A stretch of 64,000 bases of DNA from an uncultured Aquimarina sp. Its GTDB lineage: Bacteria > Bacteroidota > Bacteroidia > Flavobacteriales > Flavobacteriaceae. Shown one piece after another: positions 1 through 9,756 of this stretch; within the stretch, counting starts at the first letter, position 1; each line of letters opens with the position of its first letter. The notes below the pieces were generated by a model that saw nothing but the letters and a program-made list of their open reading frames with translations, was not told where the DNA came from and did no database searches. Both the position numbers and the translations under genes were made by a program. The stretch covers positions 124,001-188,000 of the forward strand of contig CANMSL010000002.1 in assembly GCA_947500505.1 (NCBI GenBank), written 5' to 3'.

Positions 1-1
1 A

Positions 2-433
2 AATAAAACGTATTTAGTCCCGACTATGACCGCAGGAAAAGAAGTTACAGAAAAGGCAGCCATAGAAGGATACTACCCTGATGTTATTGTTCCTAAAGCA
101 TTGGAAATTGGTCCGCAAATTCAAGATACTTTTAAAAAAGCTTATAAACGTGGTGTACGTATTGCTTTTGGTACTGATGCCGGAGTTTTTAAACACGGAC
201 AGAACGCCAAAGAATTTGGATATATGATAGAGGCGGGCATGCCCGCCGTAACTGCTATTCAATGTGCAACGATCGTAAATGCTAAAGTACTGAATATGAA
301 TAAAGAATTAGGACAGATTGCTCCTGATTTCATAGCGGATATTGTAGCGGTAAATGAAGATCCTTCTGAACAAATAAAAACAATGGAGAATGTGGTCTTT
401 GTAATGAAAGAAGGTAAGATTTACAAACAATAG
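2..433 (+). CDS. Amidohydrolase family protein, C-terminal part (5' end outside window)
   Basis: This is the last 143 or so residues of a metal-dependent amidohydrolase of the imidazolonepropionase/prolidase-like group. The frame is open from base 2, so the gene starts before the window. The segment FGTDAGVFKHG carries the conserved Asp that in this superfamily binds metal and acts as general base. The C-terminal GQIAPDFIADIVAV followed by VVFVMKEGKIYK is the usual small beta-sandwich that closes these enzymes. The upstream metal-binding HxH motif is not visible. A TlpA-like thioredoxin gene follows 44 bases later on the same strand. The family call is firm, but the substrate cannot be read from this part. 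Confidence 0.85.
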   Translation, partial: NKTYLVPTMTAGKEVTEKAAIEGYYPDVIVPKALEIGPQIQDTFKKAYKRGVRIAFGTDAGVFKHGQNAKEFGYMIEAGMPAVTAIQCATIVNAKVLNMNKELGQIAPDFIADIVAVNEDPSEQIKTMENVVFVMKEGKIYKQ

Positions 434-477
434 GATATGTACGCAAACACTACAGTAAATTCAAAAGGTTCGTCAGT

Positions 478-987
478 TTGAAAAGAATAGTACAATATAC
501 CATTTTGGGTGGTATTCTATTTTTTGGATTATTTTATATCTACACAAAATGGTCTGCAGCAGATAAAGGAGATCCTGCTCCAGATTTTGAAGCTACCTTG
601 GTGGACGGAAGCCCTTTTAAACTTTCAGAATTACAGGGAGGATACATATTACTTGATTTTTGGGGTTCCTGGTGTGCACCTTGTCTTAAGGAAAGTCCCA
701 AATTGGTAGCCCTACATAAAAAGCATTCAAAAAATTTAACTATTGTAAGTATTTCGTTAGAAAAAGATGCTAAGTCCTGGAAAAAAGTAGTTTCCAAATT
801 TGGATATACCTGGAAAAACCAGATTGTGGAACAAAACAGATTTGTTATGCTATCCCACATTGCCAGGAAATACGGAGTTACTGAAATCCCAGCAAAGTTT
901 TTAATCTCTCCTAAAGGAAATCTTATGGAAACTTATTCTTTCGAGCAAATTGATAGCCTATTAACCAACATCAGCCAAGTACGATAA
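478..987 (+). CDS. Membrane-anchored TlpA/ResA-like thioredoxin
   Basis: A 169-residue thiol-disulfide oxidoreductase of the TlpA/ResA group. Residues about 5-24 form one hydrophobic segment that would anchor it in the inner membrane with the thioredoxin fold in the periplasm. The active site is WCAPC with Cys66 and Cys69, and the cis-Pro is Pro138 in VTEIPAKF. Proteins of this kind reduce cysteines of apocytochromes or other envelope proteins; the partner here is not shown. The start is TTG, and no in-frame ATG lies upstream of the membrane segment. It follows the amidohydrolase gene and may be co-transcribed with it. Confidence 0.85.
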   Translation: MKRIVQYTILGGILFFGLFYIYTKWSAADKGDPAPDFEATLVDGSPFKLSELQGGYILLDFWGSWCAPCLKESPKLVALHKKHSKNLTIVSISLEKDAKSWKKVVSKFGYTWKNQIVEQNRFVMLSHIARKYGVTEIPAKFLISPKGNLMETYSFEQIDSLLTNISQVR

Positions 988-1054
988 ATTCTGTGTTTTA
1001 AATTTTTCCTTATTCTACTATCAGTGATCATCTCTGGGTATAAATAACCAACAA

Positions 1055-1087
1055 AAAACCCCGAATTTCAGTAGAAATCGAGGTTTA
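1055..1087. terminator. Imperfect hairpin between convergent genes
   Basis: The arms around AAACCCCGAATTTC and GAAATCGAGGTTT pair with one mismatch and one bulge, with A/T-rich flanks. It lies between the convergent thioredoxin gene and fabD, so it could end transcription from both sides. Confidence 0.5.
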
Positions 1088-1108
1088 TAATCGTATGTCT
1101 AATTTATA

Positions 1109-1990
1109 TTAGATAGAAGCTGCAATAGTTTCCATCGATCGATCTACTTTTTTCACTAATCCGGACAATACTTTTCCCGGACCAACTTCTGTGAATGATG
1201 TAGCGCCATCCTTAATCATATTCTGTACACTTTGTGTCCATTTTACCGGTGCTGTTAACTGTGCAATCAGATTTTTCTTAATCTCATTCGGATCGGTGAC
1301 AGCAGTTGTAGTTACATTTTGATAAATCGGACAACTTGGTGTATTAAAAGTTGTAGCTTCGATTGCTGCAGCTAGTTCTTCTCTAGCAGGTTCCATTAAT
1401 GGTGAGTGAAAAGCACCACCGACTGGTAAAACCAAAGCTCTGCGGGCACCTTTTTCTTTCATTAATTCACAAGCTTTTTCTATAGCTTCTACTTCTCCGG
1501 AAATAACTAATTGACCAGGACAATTATAGTTTGCAGCTACCACTACTCCATCAATTTCCTTACATCCTTTTTCCACAACCTCATCTTCTAATCCTAATAC
1601 CGCAGCCATAGTGGAAGGCTCTATTTCGCAAGCGTGTTGCATTGCCAAAGCTCTTTTTGATACCAAACGAAGTGCATCTTCAAAATTTAATGTTCCGTTA
1701 GCGACTAGTGCAGAAAACTCCCCTAACGAATGCCCTGCCACCATATCCGGTTTAAAACTATCTCCTAATACTTTACTAAGGATTACAGAATGCAAAAAGA
1801 TCGCTGGCTGCGTTACTTTTGTTTGTTTAAGTTCTTCAGCAGTGCCTTCAAACATAATTTTGGTAATTTCAAAACCTAAAATATGATTGGCTTTATGAAA
1901 AAGTTCCTTTGCAATTTCTGAATTTTCATATAAATCCAAACCCATTCCTGAAAACTGAGCCCCTTGACCTGGAAAAACATATGCGTTCAT
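1109..1990 (-). CDS. fabD: Malonyl-CoA:ACP transacylase FabD
   Basis: This enzyme moves malonyl from CoA to acyl carrier protein and so supplies the extender unit for fatty acid synthesis in the cytoplasm. The 293-residue protein begins MNAYVFPGQGAQFSGMG, the standard FabD N-terminus. The nucleophile is Ser88 in GHSLGE, and the catalytic His195 lies in GAFHSPLM. A longer reading frame reaches an ATG at 2032, but a TACTTTTG promoter box lies between the two ATGs and the family begins at the FPGQG motif, so I chose 1990. It is a single gene here, not part of a fab cluster, and ends convergently with the thioredoxin gene. Confidence 0.95.
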   Translation of the reverse strand: MNAYVFPGQGAQFSGMGLDLYENSEIAKELFHKANHILGFEITKIMFEGTAEELKQTKVTQPAIFLHSVILSKVLGDSFKPDMVAGHSLGEFSALVANGTLNFEDALRLVSKRALAMQHACEIEPSTMAAVLGLEDEVVEKGCKEIDGVVVAANYNCPGQLVISGEVEAIEKACELMKEKGARRALVLPVGGAFHSPLMEPAREELAAAIEATTFNTPSCPIYQNVTTTAVTDPNEIKKNLIAQLTAPVKWTQSVQNMIKDGATSFTEVGPGKVLSGLVKKVDRSMETIAASI

Positions 1991-2013
1991 GTATTGTGTA
2001 TTTAAAATTTTAA

Positions 2014-2021
2014 CAAAAGTA
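2014..2021 (-). promoter_or_regulatory. fabD: Putative -7 box of fabD (TACTTTTG)
   Basis: On the minus strand TACTTTTG matches the Bacteroidota -7 consensus TAnnTTTG and lies 23 bases upstream of the chosen fabD ATG. It supports the shorter start. Confidence 0.5.
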
Positions 2022-2064
2022 AGTAAATGCAAAATGTAATCCTCCTGAAAAGAATTTAAATCAC

Positions 2065-2820
2065 TTATTTGATTTTAAAACTCTTAAAAAAATCCACCTT
2101 TCTGGTTTTAGAAATCGATAGCTTTTTACCATCATCCATAACTACAAATCCTCCATCAGATTTACTAATTCGTATTATGTGATCCTTATTGATTAGACTA
2201 GAATTATGAATCCTTAAAAAACCAAAATTCTCTAATAAATATTCATAATATTTTAAATTTTGTGATGCGACGATATGCTTGTTATTTTTAAGTGCCAGAT
2301 GAGTATAGCTCCCATCGGCCAAACAGTATAAAATAGAGCTGATAGAGATAATCTCATACCCATCAAAAGTAGGGATGGATATTTTATTAAATTTATCTTT
2401 CTCTAACTTAAGTTGTTCGATTAATTCTTTTGCATTTTTGGCAAAATATCTTTGTTCCAAACCTTCTAAAAGTCTATTTATTGATTTTTTAAAATCTTCA
2501 ATATCGATTGGTTTTAAAAGATAATCTAGTGCCATATATTTAAATGCTTCTAAGGCGTGATTATGTGCTGACATAAAAATTATCTCAAAGTCAATTTTTA
2601 CAAATTTTTCTAAAAATTCAAAAATGCTTCTTGTGCCTATTTGTATATCTAAGAAAGCAACATCAATTGTATGGGATTCCAAAATGGCTTGTGCCCCACT
2701 AAAAGTTTGGGCCGTGCCAACTATATGGATTTGTGGATAAAATGTTACGATCAAAGATTGTAAATTTTCAATTCCGTTTAATTCGTCATCAACTATTATA
2801 GCATTAACTTTTTTTGTCAT
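2065..2820 (-). CDS. LytTR-family response regulator
   Basis: A 251-residue two-component response regulator. The receiver domain (about 5-120) has the acidic pair Asp11-Asp12, phospho-acceptor Asp58 in VAFLDIQ, and the conserved Lys103 in LLKPID. The C-terminal part (about 150-248) is a LytTR DNA-binding domain, with the typical segment LRIHNSSLINKDHI. Its reading frame overlaps the end of the upstream histidine kinase gene by 17 bases, so the two are co-transcribed and translationally coupled. Such pairs form the LytS/LytT type of system. Target genes are not evident here; the secreted glycanase genes next door are one possibility but no shared binding site was found. Confidence 0.93.
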   Translation of the reverse strand: MTKKVNAIIVDDELNGIENLQSLIVTFYPQIHIVGTAQTFSGAQAILESHTIDVAFLDIQIGTRSIFEFLEKFVKIDFEIIFMSAHNHALEAFKYMALDYLLKPIDIEDFKKSINRLLEGLEQRYFAKNAKELIEQLKLEKDKFNKISIPTFDGYEIISISSILYCLADGSYTHLALKNNKHIVASQNLKYYEYLLENFGFLRIHNSSLINKDHIIRISKSDGGFVVMDDGKKLSISKTRKVDFFKSFKIK

Positions 2821-4798
2821 ATACGTTTTTTAATGGTAGCATCAATATGCTTCTAGTTCCTTTGACTTCATTATTTTTACCAAAAAGATCTTCGAAATAA
2901 TATTTGGCATCTTTATATCCAGATTTAGCTAAGATATCTATTCGCTGCTTTGTATTAATTGAGGTAATGCCCACAAAACCTTTTGGATTAGACATTTTAA
3001 TTCTCTGTGCTTCTTTTCTACCTATTCCATCGTCTTCTATTGTAATTTTCAAATTATCCTTAAATGGTGCAATCGAGAGAGAAACGTGACCTCCTTCAGG
3101 CTTATTGCTAATGCCGTGAATAATGGAGTTCTCTATAATCGGTTGTAGAACCATAGCAGGAATATAGGGATTTTGCTCTTCTATACTTTTATCCACATAT
3201 AAGGTAAATTCCAATTTATTACGAAATCGAATTTTTTCCAGATCAACATACGCTTTAATAAGATCAAGTTCCTTTTGTAATCTAATAAACGAGTCATTCG
3301 AATTATCGAGAATTAACCTAATGGATTGAGAAAATTTACTCAAGTAATTATATGCACTAAATTTATCCGATTTTAATATAGAATTTTGAACTCCGTTTAT
3401 TGTATTAAAGATAAAATGAGGGTTCATTTGTGATCTTAAAGCAAACAACTTCATCATTGAAATTTGCTTTTGTTTTTCTGCCAGATACACCCTATTGCGA
3501 TAAACATATAGTATGATGATTACAATAATAGTTATTAATACAATGCCAACTATCCAAATAATTCTTTCTATGTCTGATTCAAACTCTTTCTTATCTTCTG
3601 CTTTCTCCTTTGATAGTGAAGCGTATGCAACATCTTTTTGTTCAATCACTTTAGAAGATTCTATTTCTAATAATTGTTCTGAAAAATTATCATCTAATAG
3701 TTTAGCTTCTAAAGACGTAAACTTTTCATAATAGGTAAGTGCCTCTTTGTAGTTTTCTCTCTTTTTGTGATATCTGAATACATCTTTATATGCGTCGATA
3801 ACTGCTTCCTTATTTTTGTATTCTTCTGCAATAGATAAGGCTTTATTGAGATAATATTCTGCCTTTTTAAATTTTTCTATATCCAGATATACGTTGCCCA
3901 TAGTTCTGTATGTTTGCCCTACCTTACTATCAAACAATTTATCTGGATTTATATGCAATGATTTTTTTGCATACAAAAGGCTTAAATCATATTCTTTTAT
4001 TTTATAATAATTTAATGCTAAGTTATTATAACAAGTTTTCCTTTGATTTTGATACGTAAGGTTATCATCCAGATTTTCATTCAGATATTCATTCAGTATT
4101 TTCTTATACAGAGCAATAGCATTTTTAAAGTTATTTAATTGAGTCTGGATCACGGCCAGGTTGATATAACTGGTAATGATTCTGTCTTTTTCGCCAAGGC
4201 ATATTGCTATTTCCAAAGCTTCAGAAAATATCGCAACTGATCTGTTATTCTTATTTAGCTTAGCGTATAAAATTGCAAGTCTATTTAATGACTTATGTTT
4301 TGATACAGAAGGCTCTTGATCTTTAAAAAAATAATATGCTTCCATTAAATTGCTCAGTGATTCTTTATATTCGCTCTTTCTTTGAAATAATAAACCAATA
4401 TCCGACTGAATATCTGCAATTAGAAAGTAATCTTTCTCATCGATTGCTATACGTTTGGCTCTTTTAAAATGATTATATGCCAGATCATTATCTTCAGAGT
4501 ACATATAAATCACTCCAAGGCGTTTAAGGCTACGTGCATACAAACCAAAATCTTTATGTACTAATGATAATTTCTTAGCAGTTTCTGCATAATATAAAGA
4601 AGTATCCATATCTACATCTTTATAGTATAAGCTTAAGTGATACGATGCTTTGACTTGTTCAATATCATTACAAGTAGCATACACAGTTAACAAACTATCT
4701 CTTCTACTATTATTTTTAACATAATGAGACTGCGATACCGCACTGAAGGTAAAAAGTAAGGAAACCCAGTATATATGTTTATAATACAATTTTATCAA
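2804..4798 (-). CDS. TPR-containing sensor histidine kinase, LytS/YehU type
   Basis: A 664-residue sensor kinase. After a signal-like N-terminus (about 1-23) come several tetratricopeptide repeats (about 60-385), predicted to lie in the periplasm. A coiled-coil stretch and one membrane helix (about 410-432, rich in Ile and Val) follow. The cytoplasmic kinase begins with MNPHFIFNTINGVQNSIL, the His_kinase (PF06580) box containing the phosphorylated His. The ATPase part has LQPIIENSIIHGI as the N-box and DDGIGR as the G1 box. The start is TTG. The partner is the overlapping LytTR regulator downstream. The ligand is unknown; TPR sensors of this layout are common in Bacteroidota. Confidence 0.92.
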   Translation of the reverse strand: MIKLYYKHIYWVSLLFTFSAVSQSHYVKNNSRRDSLLTVYATCNDIEQVKASYHLSLYYKDVDMDTSLYYAETAKKLSLVHKDFGLYARSLKRLGVIYMYSEDNDLAYNHFKRAKRIAIDEKDYFLIADIQSDIGLLFQRKSEYKESLSNLMEAYYFFKDQEPSVSKHKSLNRLAILYAKLNKNNRSVAIFSEALEIAICLGEKDRIITSYINLAVIQTQLNNFKNAIALYKKILNEYLNENLDDNLTYQNQRKTCYNNLALNYYKIKEYDLSLLYAKKSLHINPDKLFDSKVGQTYRTMGNVYLDIEKFKKAEYYLNKALSIAEEYKNKEAVIDAYKDVFRYHKKRENYKEALTYYEKFTSLEAKLLDDNFSEQLLEIESSKVIEQKDVAYASLSKEKAEDKKEFESDIERIIWIVGIVLITIIVIIILYVYRNRVYLAEKQKQISMMKLFALRSQMNPHFIFNTINGVQNSILKSDKFSAYNYLSKFSQSIRLILDNSNDSFIRLQKELDLIKAYVDLEKIRFRNKLEFTLYVDKSIEEQNPYIPAMVLQPIIENSIIHGISNKPEGGHVSLSIAPFKDNLKITIEDDGIGRKEAQRIKMSNPKGFVGITSINTKQRIDILAKSGYKDAKYYFEDLFGKNNEVKGTRSILMLPLKNVYDKKS

Positions 4799-4856
4799 GA
4801 TATTTTAAGTGTTTAATGTCAAACCTAAATAATTTATTAGATACTATATTAGAATA

Positions 4857-4890
4857 AATAAAGCAGATGATTTTTAACATCTGCTTTATT
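4857..4890 (-). terminator. Terminator hairpin after the beta-helix gene
   Basis: A perfect 13-bp inverted repeat (AATAAAGCAGATG and its complement) with an 8-base loop lies 35 bases past the stop of the gene ending at 4925. The U-rich flanks fit an intrinsic terminator on the minus strand, and it may also insulate the kinase gene beyond it. Confidence 0.75.
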
Positions 4891-4924
4891 AACTTAATTT
4901 TTATAAAAAGTATTGCTACAAGTT

Positions 4925-7279
4925 TTATTCTTTATAAATTTTAATTGTTTTTTGTTCCCCACTACCTCTTTGGGAAATTATCACTAAGTAAACTCCTCTT
5001 GGTAGATCATCTGTATTAATACTTGTTTTGAGATCATTGGTTTCTGATTCGAAGGACTTAAGCACTTTTCCTTCGAGATTTGCAATTTTTATCAAAAGTG
5101 TCTGATTTTTTATTTTTTCAACAAAAAATGACTGTCCAACTGGATTAGGATACACTGTTATTTCTTCCATCAGTGTTTCTCCAATTCGATTTGTATCACA
5201 AGATAAGTCGCCAAAATCAAAATTTCCATTACAATATAACCATTCTGATGAACCACAGCCTGTTCTGGTAGCATAGTTTTCTGTCTGGTATAACGTCTCA
5301 CAAATTTTAATCCAGTCTATATAAGCATTTAAATCACAAGCACTATTGTCATCATTTACAAAAGCTATTTTAATGTTTTGGCCTTCTTTATAGTCAGTAA
5401 AACGATAAACTTCGATATTATTTGTTAAAGTAAATTGAGCTACCGATTCATTATCCAGAATAATTTCTATTTGCTCACCGGAACAGTTTCCTTTCGCGCC
5501 TATTTCTAAAATACCATTGCCCCAATTATTATAGATGCAATCAATATTAGGTTTGTTAAGATTATCTAATCGATTATCCCAATTTCCTCCTACAGGAGCT
5601 ATAAACACTTGAAACTGATACGCATTATTTCCTACTGGAGTATTTGATGGTATAGAAAGAGAAATATTTATGGTTCCTGATCCTTTAGAAACTTGTGCAT
5701 TTCTGCTTCTAAAAACAGTGTATGGACTCGAATCTAACTGAAATACCACATTTATGTCTCGATTCTCCTTGGCTTCATATGCTATCGAAATATTAACATC
5801 TTGACCAGGACTTACTTGGTTAGGTACTGTTGTAGAAATTATCTTATCGTTCAACGTATTTACTGTACCTTCAAACTCTTTAGCACCAATATCGATAGAA
5901 GATCCGATTGTAGATCCAAATCCTACATTCACTCCAGCATCTATAGCTGGACTGTTGGATTGAAGACTCATGTTCTGGATAGGAAAATTATTATTTTGAG
6001 TTGGTGTAAACAACTTAGCAGAAGCTGAGTTTGTGTTAAAAGGATTCGTAGTGGTCGCTAACAAATTAGTCTGAGAACTATTCAATCCCTGGACACTTCT
6101 TAATCTTGGATTTGTAACGATATCGTTAGAGCTTCGTGGTTCTGGGTTTCCATTGGCATTCCAATGAATGTTTTTATCGTAACTAATATTTACGTCCTCG
6201 TATCGTGAGATTGTGGTTTTTGAAGCATTAGAATTATAGAGTATATTATTTTTCACCCGAGCATTTTTTACTCTTCCCAAAGATAATTGAGAATCCCCAA
6301 TAGCAATAGGATACGCAGGATTAGAAATACGTGTACTCTGGGCATTATCAAACAATGTGTTATTATAAACATCTACATTGTCACTTGAGAATACGTTTAT
6401 TCCTTGTCCGCCATTACCATAGCAAATATTACCAATCAATAGAGTTCTGCTATTATAAGGTGTCCCGTTTTCCTTTTGATCCTGAATATGATCATCCACA
6501 ATAATACCATTACCATCGGTAATTCTGTCTCCTCCTATCCCTGAAAATCCTCTAAGATTCACATTATAACGAGAAATGTTATCTTTATAAATAATCCTAT
6601 GATTAGGGTACTCTGGAAAACTGGAAACATTTAAATTAGGTGGTTGGTATGATGAAATTCCGCTATTTCCATTTCGACTCTGAAATGCACAGTGTTCTAC
6701 TAGATTCCCTTCTATTAAAACAACTTCTGATCCTCCAATAGCAATTCCATTTCCGGGAAAATCGTGTACATAATTATCTCGAACAATGATATGATGAGAA
6801 CCATTGTCTATGCCTATTGCTCTTCTGGCTCTCCAAAGCTCTATTCCAAAAGAAGGATTTTCAATCATCCCTTTTACATCATTAATTGCTGGTTCAAATT
6901 CCAGGTTTTCTATTATCACATAAGATGATCCCAACATGTCAATCCCTTTTACTGAGGCTGATATAATCTTAGGTAAATTTCCTTGTTCGTCTGGTACTCC
7001 GGAGAAGGTTATATACTTATTTTCTGATCCGGATATCGACATAAATATTTCACCCCATGGGCTTTCGTTTCCGCCTGAGTATGTTCCTGGCAAAATTTTC
7101 ACAGTGTCTCCTTCACCTACAGAATAAACTGCTTTCTGAATGGATTTGAAAGCTTGGTTAAGTTCAAGTCCAGAGTTATTGTCATTTCCATTTTGGGCAT
7201 TTACATAATATGTATTTTGCGCATTTGTATACAACACAAATGATATACAAAGTATTATTACAAATTTTATATTTCTCAT
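4925..7279 (-). CDS. Secreted beta-helix protein with CBM60-like and T9SS sorting domains
   Basis: A 784-residue exported protein, probably a polysaccharide lyase or hydrolase. A signal peptide (about 1-21) precedes a right-handed parallel beta-helix (about 22-470) with the typical N-terminus YYVNAQNGNDNNSG and repeated strand-turn units. A beta-sandwich (about 477-585) follows. Next comes a Ca-dependent xylan-binding-like module (about 588-695: GNCSGEQIEI, FVNDD, YIDWIKIC). Last is a T9SS type A sorting domain starting at the VYPNP motif near 709. I chose the ATG at 7279 because the signal peptide starts there; the longer frame adds 16 non-signal residues. The next gene upstream (GH5) carries the same sandwich, CBM and sorting domain, so the two probably act on the same plant or algal polysaccharide. 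The catalytic residues are not identifiable by eye. Confidence 0.85.
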   Translation of the reverse strand: MRNIKFVIILCISFVLYTNAQNTYYVNAQNGNDNNSGLELNQAFKSIQKAVYSVGEGDTVKILPGTYSGGNESPWGEIFMSISGSENKYITFSGVPDEQGNLPKIISASVKGIDMLGSSYVIIENLEFEPAINDVKGMIENPSFGIELWRARRAIGIDNGSHHIIVRDNYVHDFPGNGIAIGGSEVVLIEGNLVEHCAFQSRNGNSGISSYQPPNLNVSSFPEYPNHRIIYKDNISRYNVNLRGFSGIGGDRITDGNGIIVDDHIQDQKENGTPYNSRTLLIGNICYGNGGQGINVFSSDNVDVYNNTLFDNAQSTRISNPAYPIAIGDSQLSLGRVKNARVKNNILYNSNASKTTISRYEDVNISYDKNIHWNANGNPEPRSSNDIVTNPRLRSVQGLNSSQTNLLATTTNPFNTNSASAKLFTPTQNNNFPIQNMSLQSNSPAIDAGVNVGFGSTIGSSIDIGAKEFEGTVNTLNDKIISTTVPNQVSPGQDVNISIAYEAKENRDINVVFQLDSSPYTVFRSRNAQVSKGSGTINISLSIPSNTPVGNNAYQFQVFIAPVGGNWDNRLDNLNKPNIDCIYNNWGNGILEIGAKGNCSGEQIEIILDNESVAQFTLTNNIEVYRFTDYKEGQNIKIAFVNDDNSACDLNAYIDWIKICETLYQTENYATRTGCGSSEWLYCNGNFDFGDLSCDTNRIGETLMEEITVYPNPVGQSFFVEKIKNQTLLIKIANLEGKVLKSFESETNDLKTSINTDDLPRGVYLVIISQRGSGEQKTIKIYKE

Positions 7280-7371
7280 AATCTGATATATTGAAACAAT
7301 TCGTAGTCTAGCAAAAAAGAAATGCAAAATATTTTATATACTTTGCACTATTCTTTTAGTAACGCGAATTA

Positions 7372-9675
7372 TTAATGGTTTACTATTATTCTTTTAGTTT
7401 CTTTGGTTTTAGTAGTCCGATCATACATCTTAAGTATATATAAGCCATTGTTTAAATGCTCGGTTAGGATTGTAAAGGAGTTCGATACATTGTTTTTTTC
7501 GTATACTTTTTTTCCTTCCATATTGTAAATAGCTACACTGTAAAGTTCAGAACCACGAATATTAATTTGATGATCTGTAACCGGATTAGGAAACACGCGA
7601 AATTTATTTTGAATACTCTCATCAGGTGTTTTATTATCACACCCAGGGCTTCCGAAATCAAAATTACCATTACAGAACAACCACTCTGAATTTCCGCAAC
7701 CGGTTCTGGAGGCTCTATTTTCTGTTTGATATCTTGTTTCGCAAACTTTTACCCAATCTACGTGTACATTTTTATCACAATTATTTACATTACCATCATT
7801 TATAAATGAAACTTTTATATTTTGACCATCTTTATAACCGGCATATGTATAAATTTTGATATTATTAGTAATAGACCACTCGGATACCTTTTTGCCATCA
7901 AGTAATAGTTGCATTTTCTCTCCACCGCAGTTTCCTTTTGCTCCGATTTCGATAGTCCCATTCTGACTGGAGTTGGTTCCATTTCCAAAATTAATGTACC
8001 CATTACAATGAATAGCCTGCGTAAAACTTCCTCCACCACAAGTTCCATTCCAGGCTCCAGTATTTTCTTCTCTAGACTCTGCCTGAATTCTTTTTCCATT
8101 AATATCTAACCAATCGATTTCTACATCTCTACCTGTATCATCATTTATAAAAGCTACTTTAAAATTCCCTGAAGCTTCCGTAACAGAAAAATTATAATCA
8201 GTAAAACTATTGGTTAATGTAATAACATTACCAGTTCTTATTTCATTGTAAAGCACTTCAATTTTAGAATTATTGGTTCCTTTTGCCCTAACTACAATAT
8301 TTCCTGTGTTTTCCACACAGTCAATATTTATCTTAGAAATCGCGTGTAATCTTTCGTTCCAATCTCCTCCTCGAGGAGTTATAAAAATTTGAAATTTATA
8401 ATCATTTTCAGCTATTGGCGTATTTGCTTCAATAGGAATTTCTAATGTAACCGTATCAGAACCTTCGGTAACACTCACTCTTTTTGATCCATATACAGTA
8501 TAAGGACTTCTGTTTAATTGAAAAACAGCTACAATATCTCTATTTGTGCTGGAAGAATATGCTATTTCTATGGAAGCTTTTCCTCCTTTGGTAACTTGAT
8601 CCGGTGCATTCAATGATTTTATCAGATCTTCATCTGTTCCTCCTGTATCATCACAAGCAGTTGGTATTGTATTTACTGCTCTAAAATGATCTCTATTCCA
8701 TCTTCCTTCTGTCGTTAAATCACTATTATAATTCCAATTACCGTTAGGACTGGCAGAAGTTTTTAAGGATGAACTTATTTCGTTTTTATTACTTAATGAC
8801 CATTTACAATAACTAATATTATTATCATCCATCCATTGTTCCCAACGATTCCATTCTGCAGCATCTAGATTATTATTAGGACCGTAGTTAGTACCAACTC
8901 TACCACACTCTGTCATAAATAATGCTAGTCCTTTATCAATTGCATAATCAGCCTTATCTCTTAATGACTGTCTATGCGCACCAGCGTATGCATGAATTGT
9001 ATAAGCTATATTACTTACGGGATTATTATTAATATCAGTGGTCAAAGGATTATCTGCAGCAGTGTCTACTCTTTGAGAATAAAAAGGTGTTCCTACTACA
9101 ATAATATTATCCGGATCATTAGCCCTAATTTCTGCAATTACTTCTCTGGAATAATTTTTTATTTCGTTCCAGGTTCCAACAGCATTTTCGTAATCTCCAA
9201 TGGGTTCGTTCCATATCTCATAGATAACATTCGGATATGCTCCGTATTCTTTAGACATCTGCCTAAAAAATGTTTTGGCCTGATTTTTATAATTAGGATG
9301 AGCATGAAAATCGATGATTACATAAACTCCGTGCTCAATAGCTGCGTCCACTACTGCTCTAACTTGATTTACTGAACCTTCAGGGTTATCTATATAATCT
9401 CCTCCTCCACCTCGAACTCCCATTGCTGCTCTGACTATTTCTACTTTCCAATCGTCTCTAAGCCATTTAAGCGCATTACTATTCCAATATTCTCCACCTT
9501 CCCATTGGTGCCAGAAATAACTCATCCCTTTTAGTTGCGTATTTCTATTACATTCATCCTTAATTTTAGTTCCTTCTACTCTCAGCTGTCCATGTCTTTC
9601 TACGATAGTTTGTGCATTTAATTGACAAACCATAAAAAAAATTGTTATAGTCATCAACATGTATAATTTTCTCAT
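7372..9675 (-). CDS. GH5 endoglucanase with two CBM60-like modules and T9SS domain
   Basis: A 767-residue secreted glycoside hydrolase. Signal peptide about 1-21; GH5 TIM barrel about 22-335, closest by eye to subfamily GH5_2 cellulases. The acid/base is Glu157 in IYEIWNEP and the nucleophile is Glu256 in LFMTECG; the HAHP and HAYAGAHR segments also fit. A beta-sandwich (about 353-453) links to two xylan/glucan-binding CBM60-like modules (about 457-565 and 573-680). The C-terminus is a T9SS sorting domain from FRVFPNP (about 692) to the end, so the enzyme should be exported through the type IX system and perhaps held on the cell surface. It would cut internal beta-1,4 glucan or related bonds. 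It is likely co-regulated with the beta-helix gene 92 bases downstream. Confidence 0.92.
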   Translation of the reverse strand: MRKLYMLMTITIFFMVCQLNAQTIVERHGQLRVEGTKIKDECNRNTQLKGMSYFWHQWEGGEYWNSNALKWLRDDWKVEIVRAAMGVRGGGGDYIDNPEGSVNQVRAVVDAAIEHGVYVIIDFHAHPNYKNQAKTFFRQMSKEYGAYPNVIYEIWNEPIGDYENAVGTWNEIKNYSREVIAEIRANDPDNIIVVGTPFYSQRVDTAADNPLTTDINNNPVSNIAYTIHAYAGAHRQSLRDKADYAIDKGLALFMTECGRVGTNYGPNNNLDAAEWNRWEQWMDDNNISYCKWSLSNKNEISSSLKTSASPNGNWNYNSDLTTEGRWNRDHFRAVNTIPTACDDTGGTDEDLIKSLNAPDQVTKGGKASIEIAYSSSTNRDIVAVFQLNRSPYTVYGSKRVSVTEGSDTVTLEIPIEANTPIAENDYKFQIFITPRGGDWNERLHAISKINIDCVENTGNIVVRAKGTNNSKIEVLYNEIRTGNVITLTNSFTDYNFSVTEASGNFKVAFINDDTGRDVEIDWLDINGKRIQAESREENTGAWNGTCGGGSFTQAIHCNGYINFGNGTNSSQNGTIEIGAKGNCGGEKMQLLLDGKKVSEWSITNNIKIYTYAGYKDGQNIKVSFINDGNVNNCDKNVHVDWVKVCETRYQTENRASRTGCGNSEWLFCNGNFDFGSPGCDNKTPDESIQNKFRVFPNPVTDHQINIRGSELYSVAIYNMEGKKVYEKNNVSNSFTILTEHLNNGLYILKMYDRTTKTKETKRIIVNH

Positions 9676-9756
9676 TATAAATATAGATTTGTGTTAGGCT
9701 TCTAAAATAGCTTCTAATACAGTTATTAGAAATGCCTAATTTTATGAATGACCATT

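Noticed and set aside
1991..2032. Fourteen-residue N-terminal extension of FabD
   Set aside because: It crosses a TACTTTTG promoter box and precedes the standard FabD N-terminus.
8974..9375. 133-codon plus-strand frame within the GH5 gene
   Set aside because: It overlaps the catalytic domain of a clear enzyme gene and shows no domain of its own.
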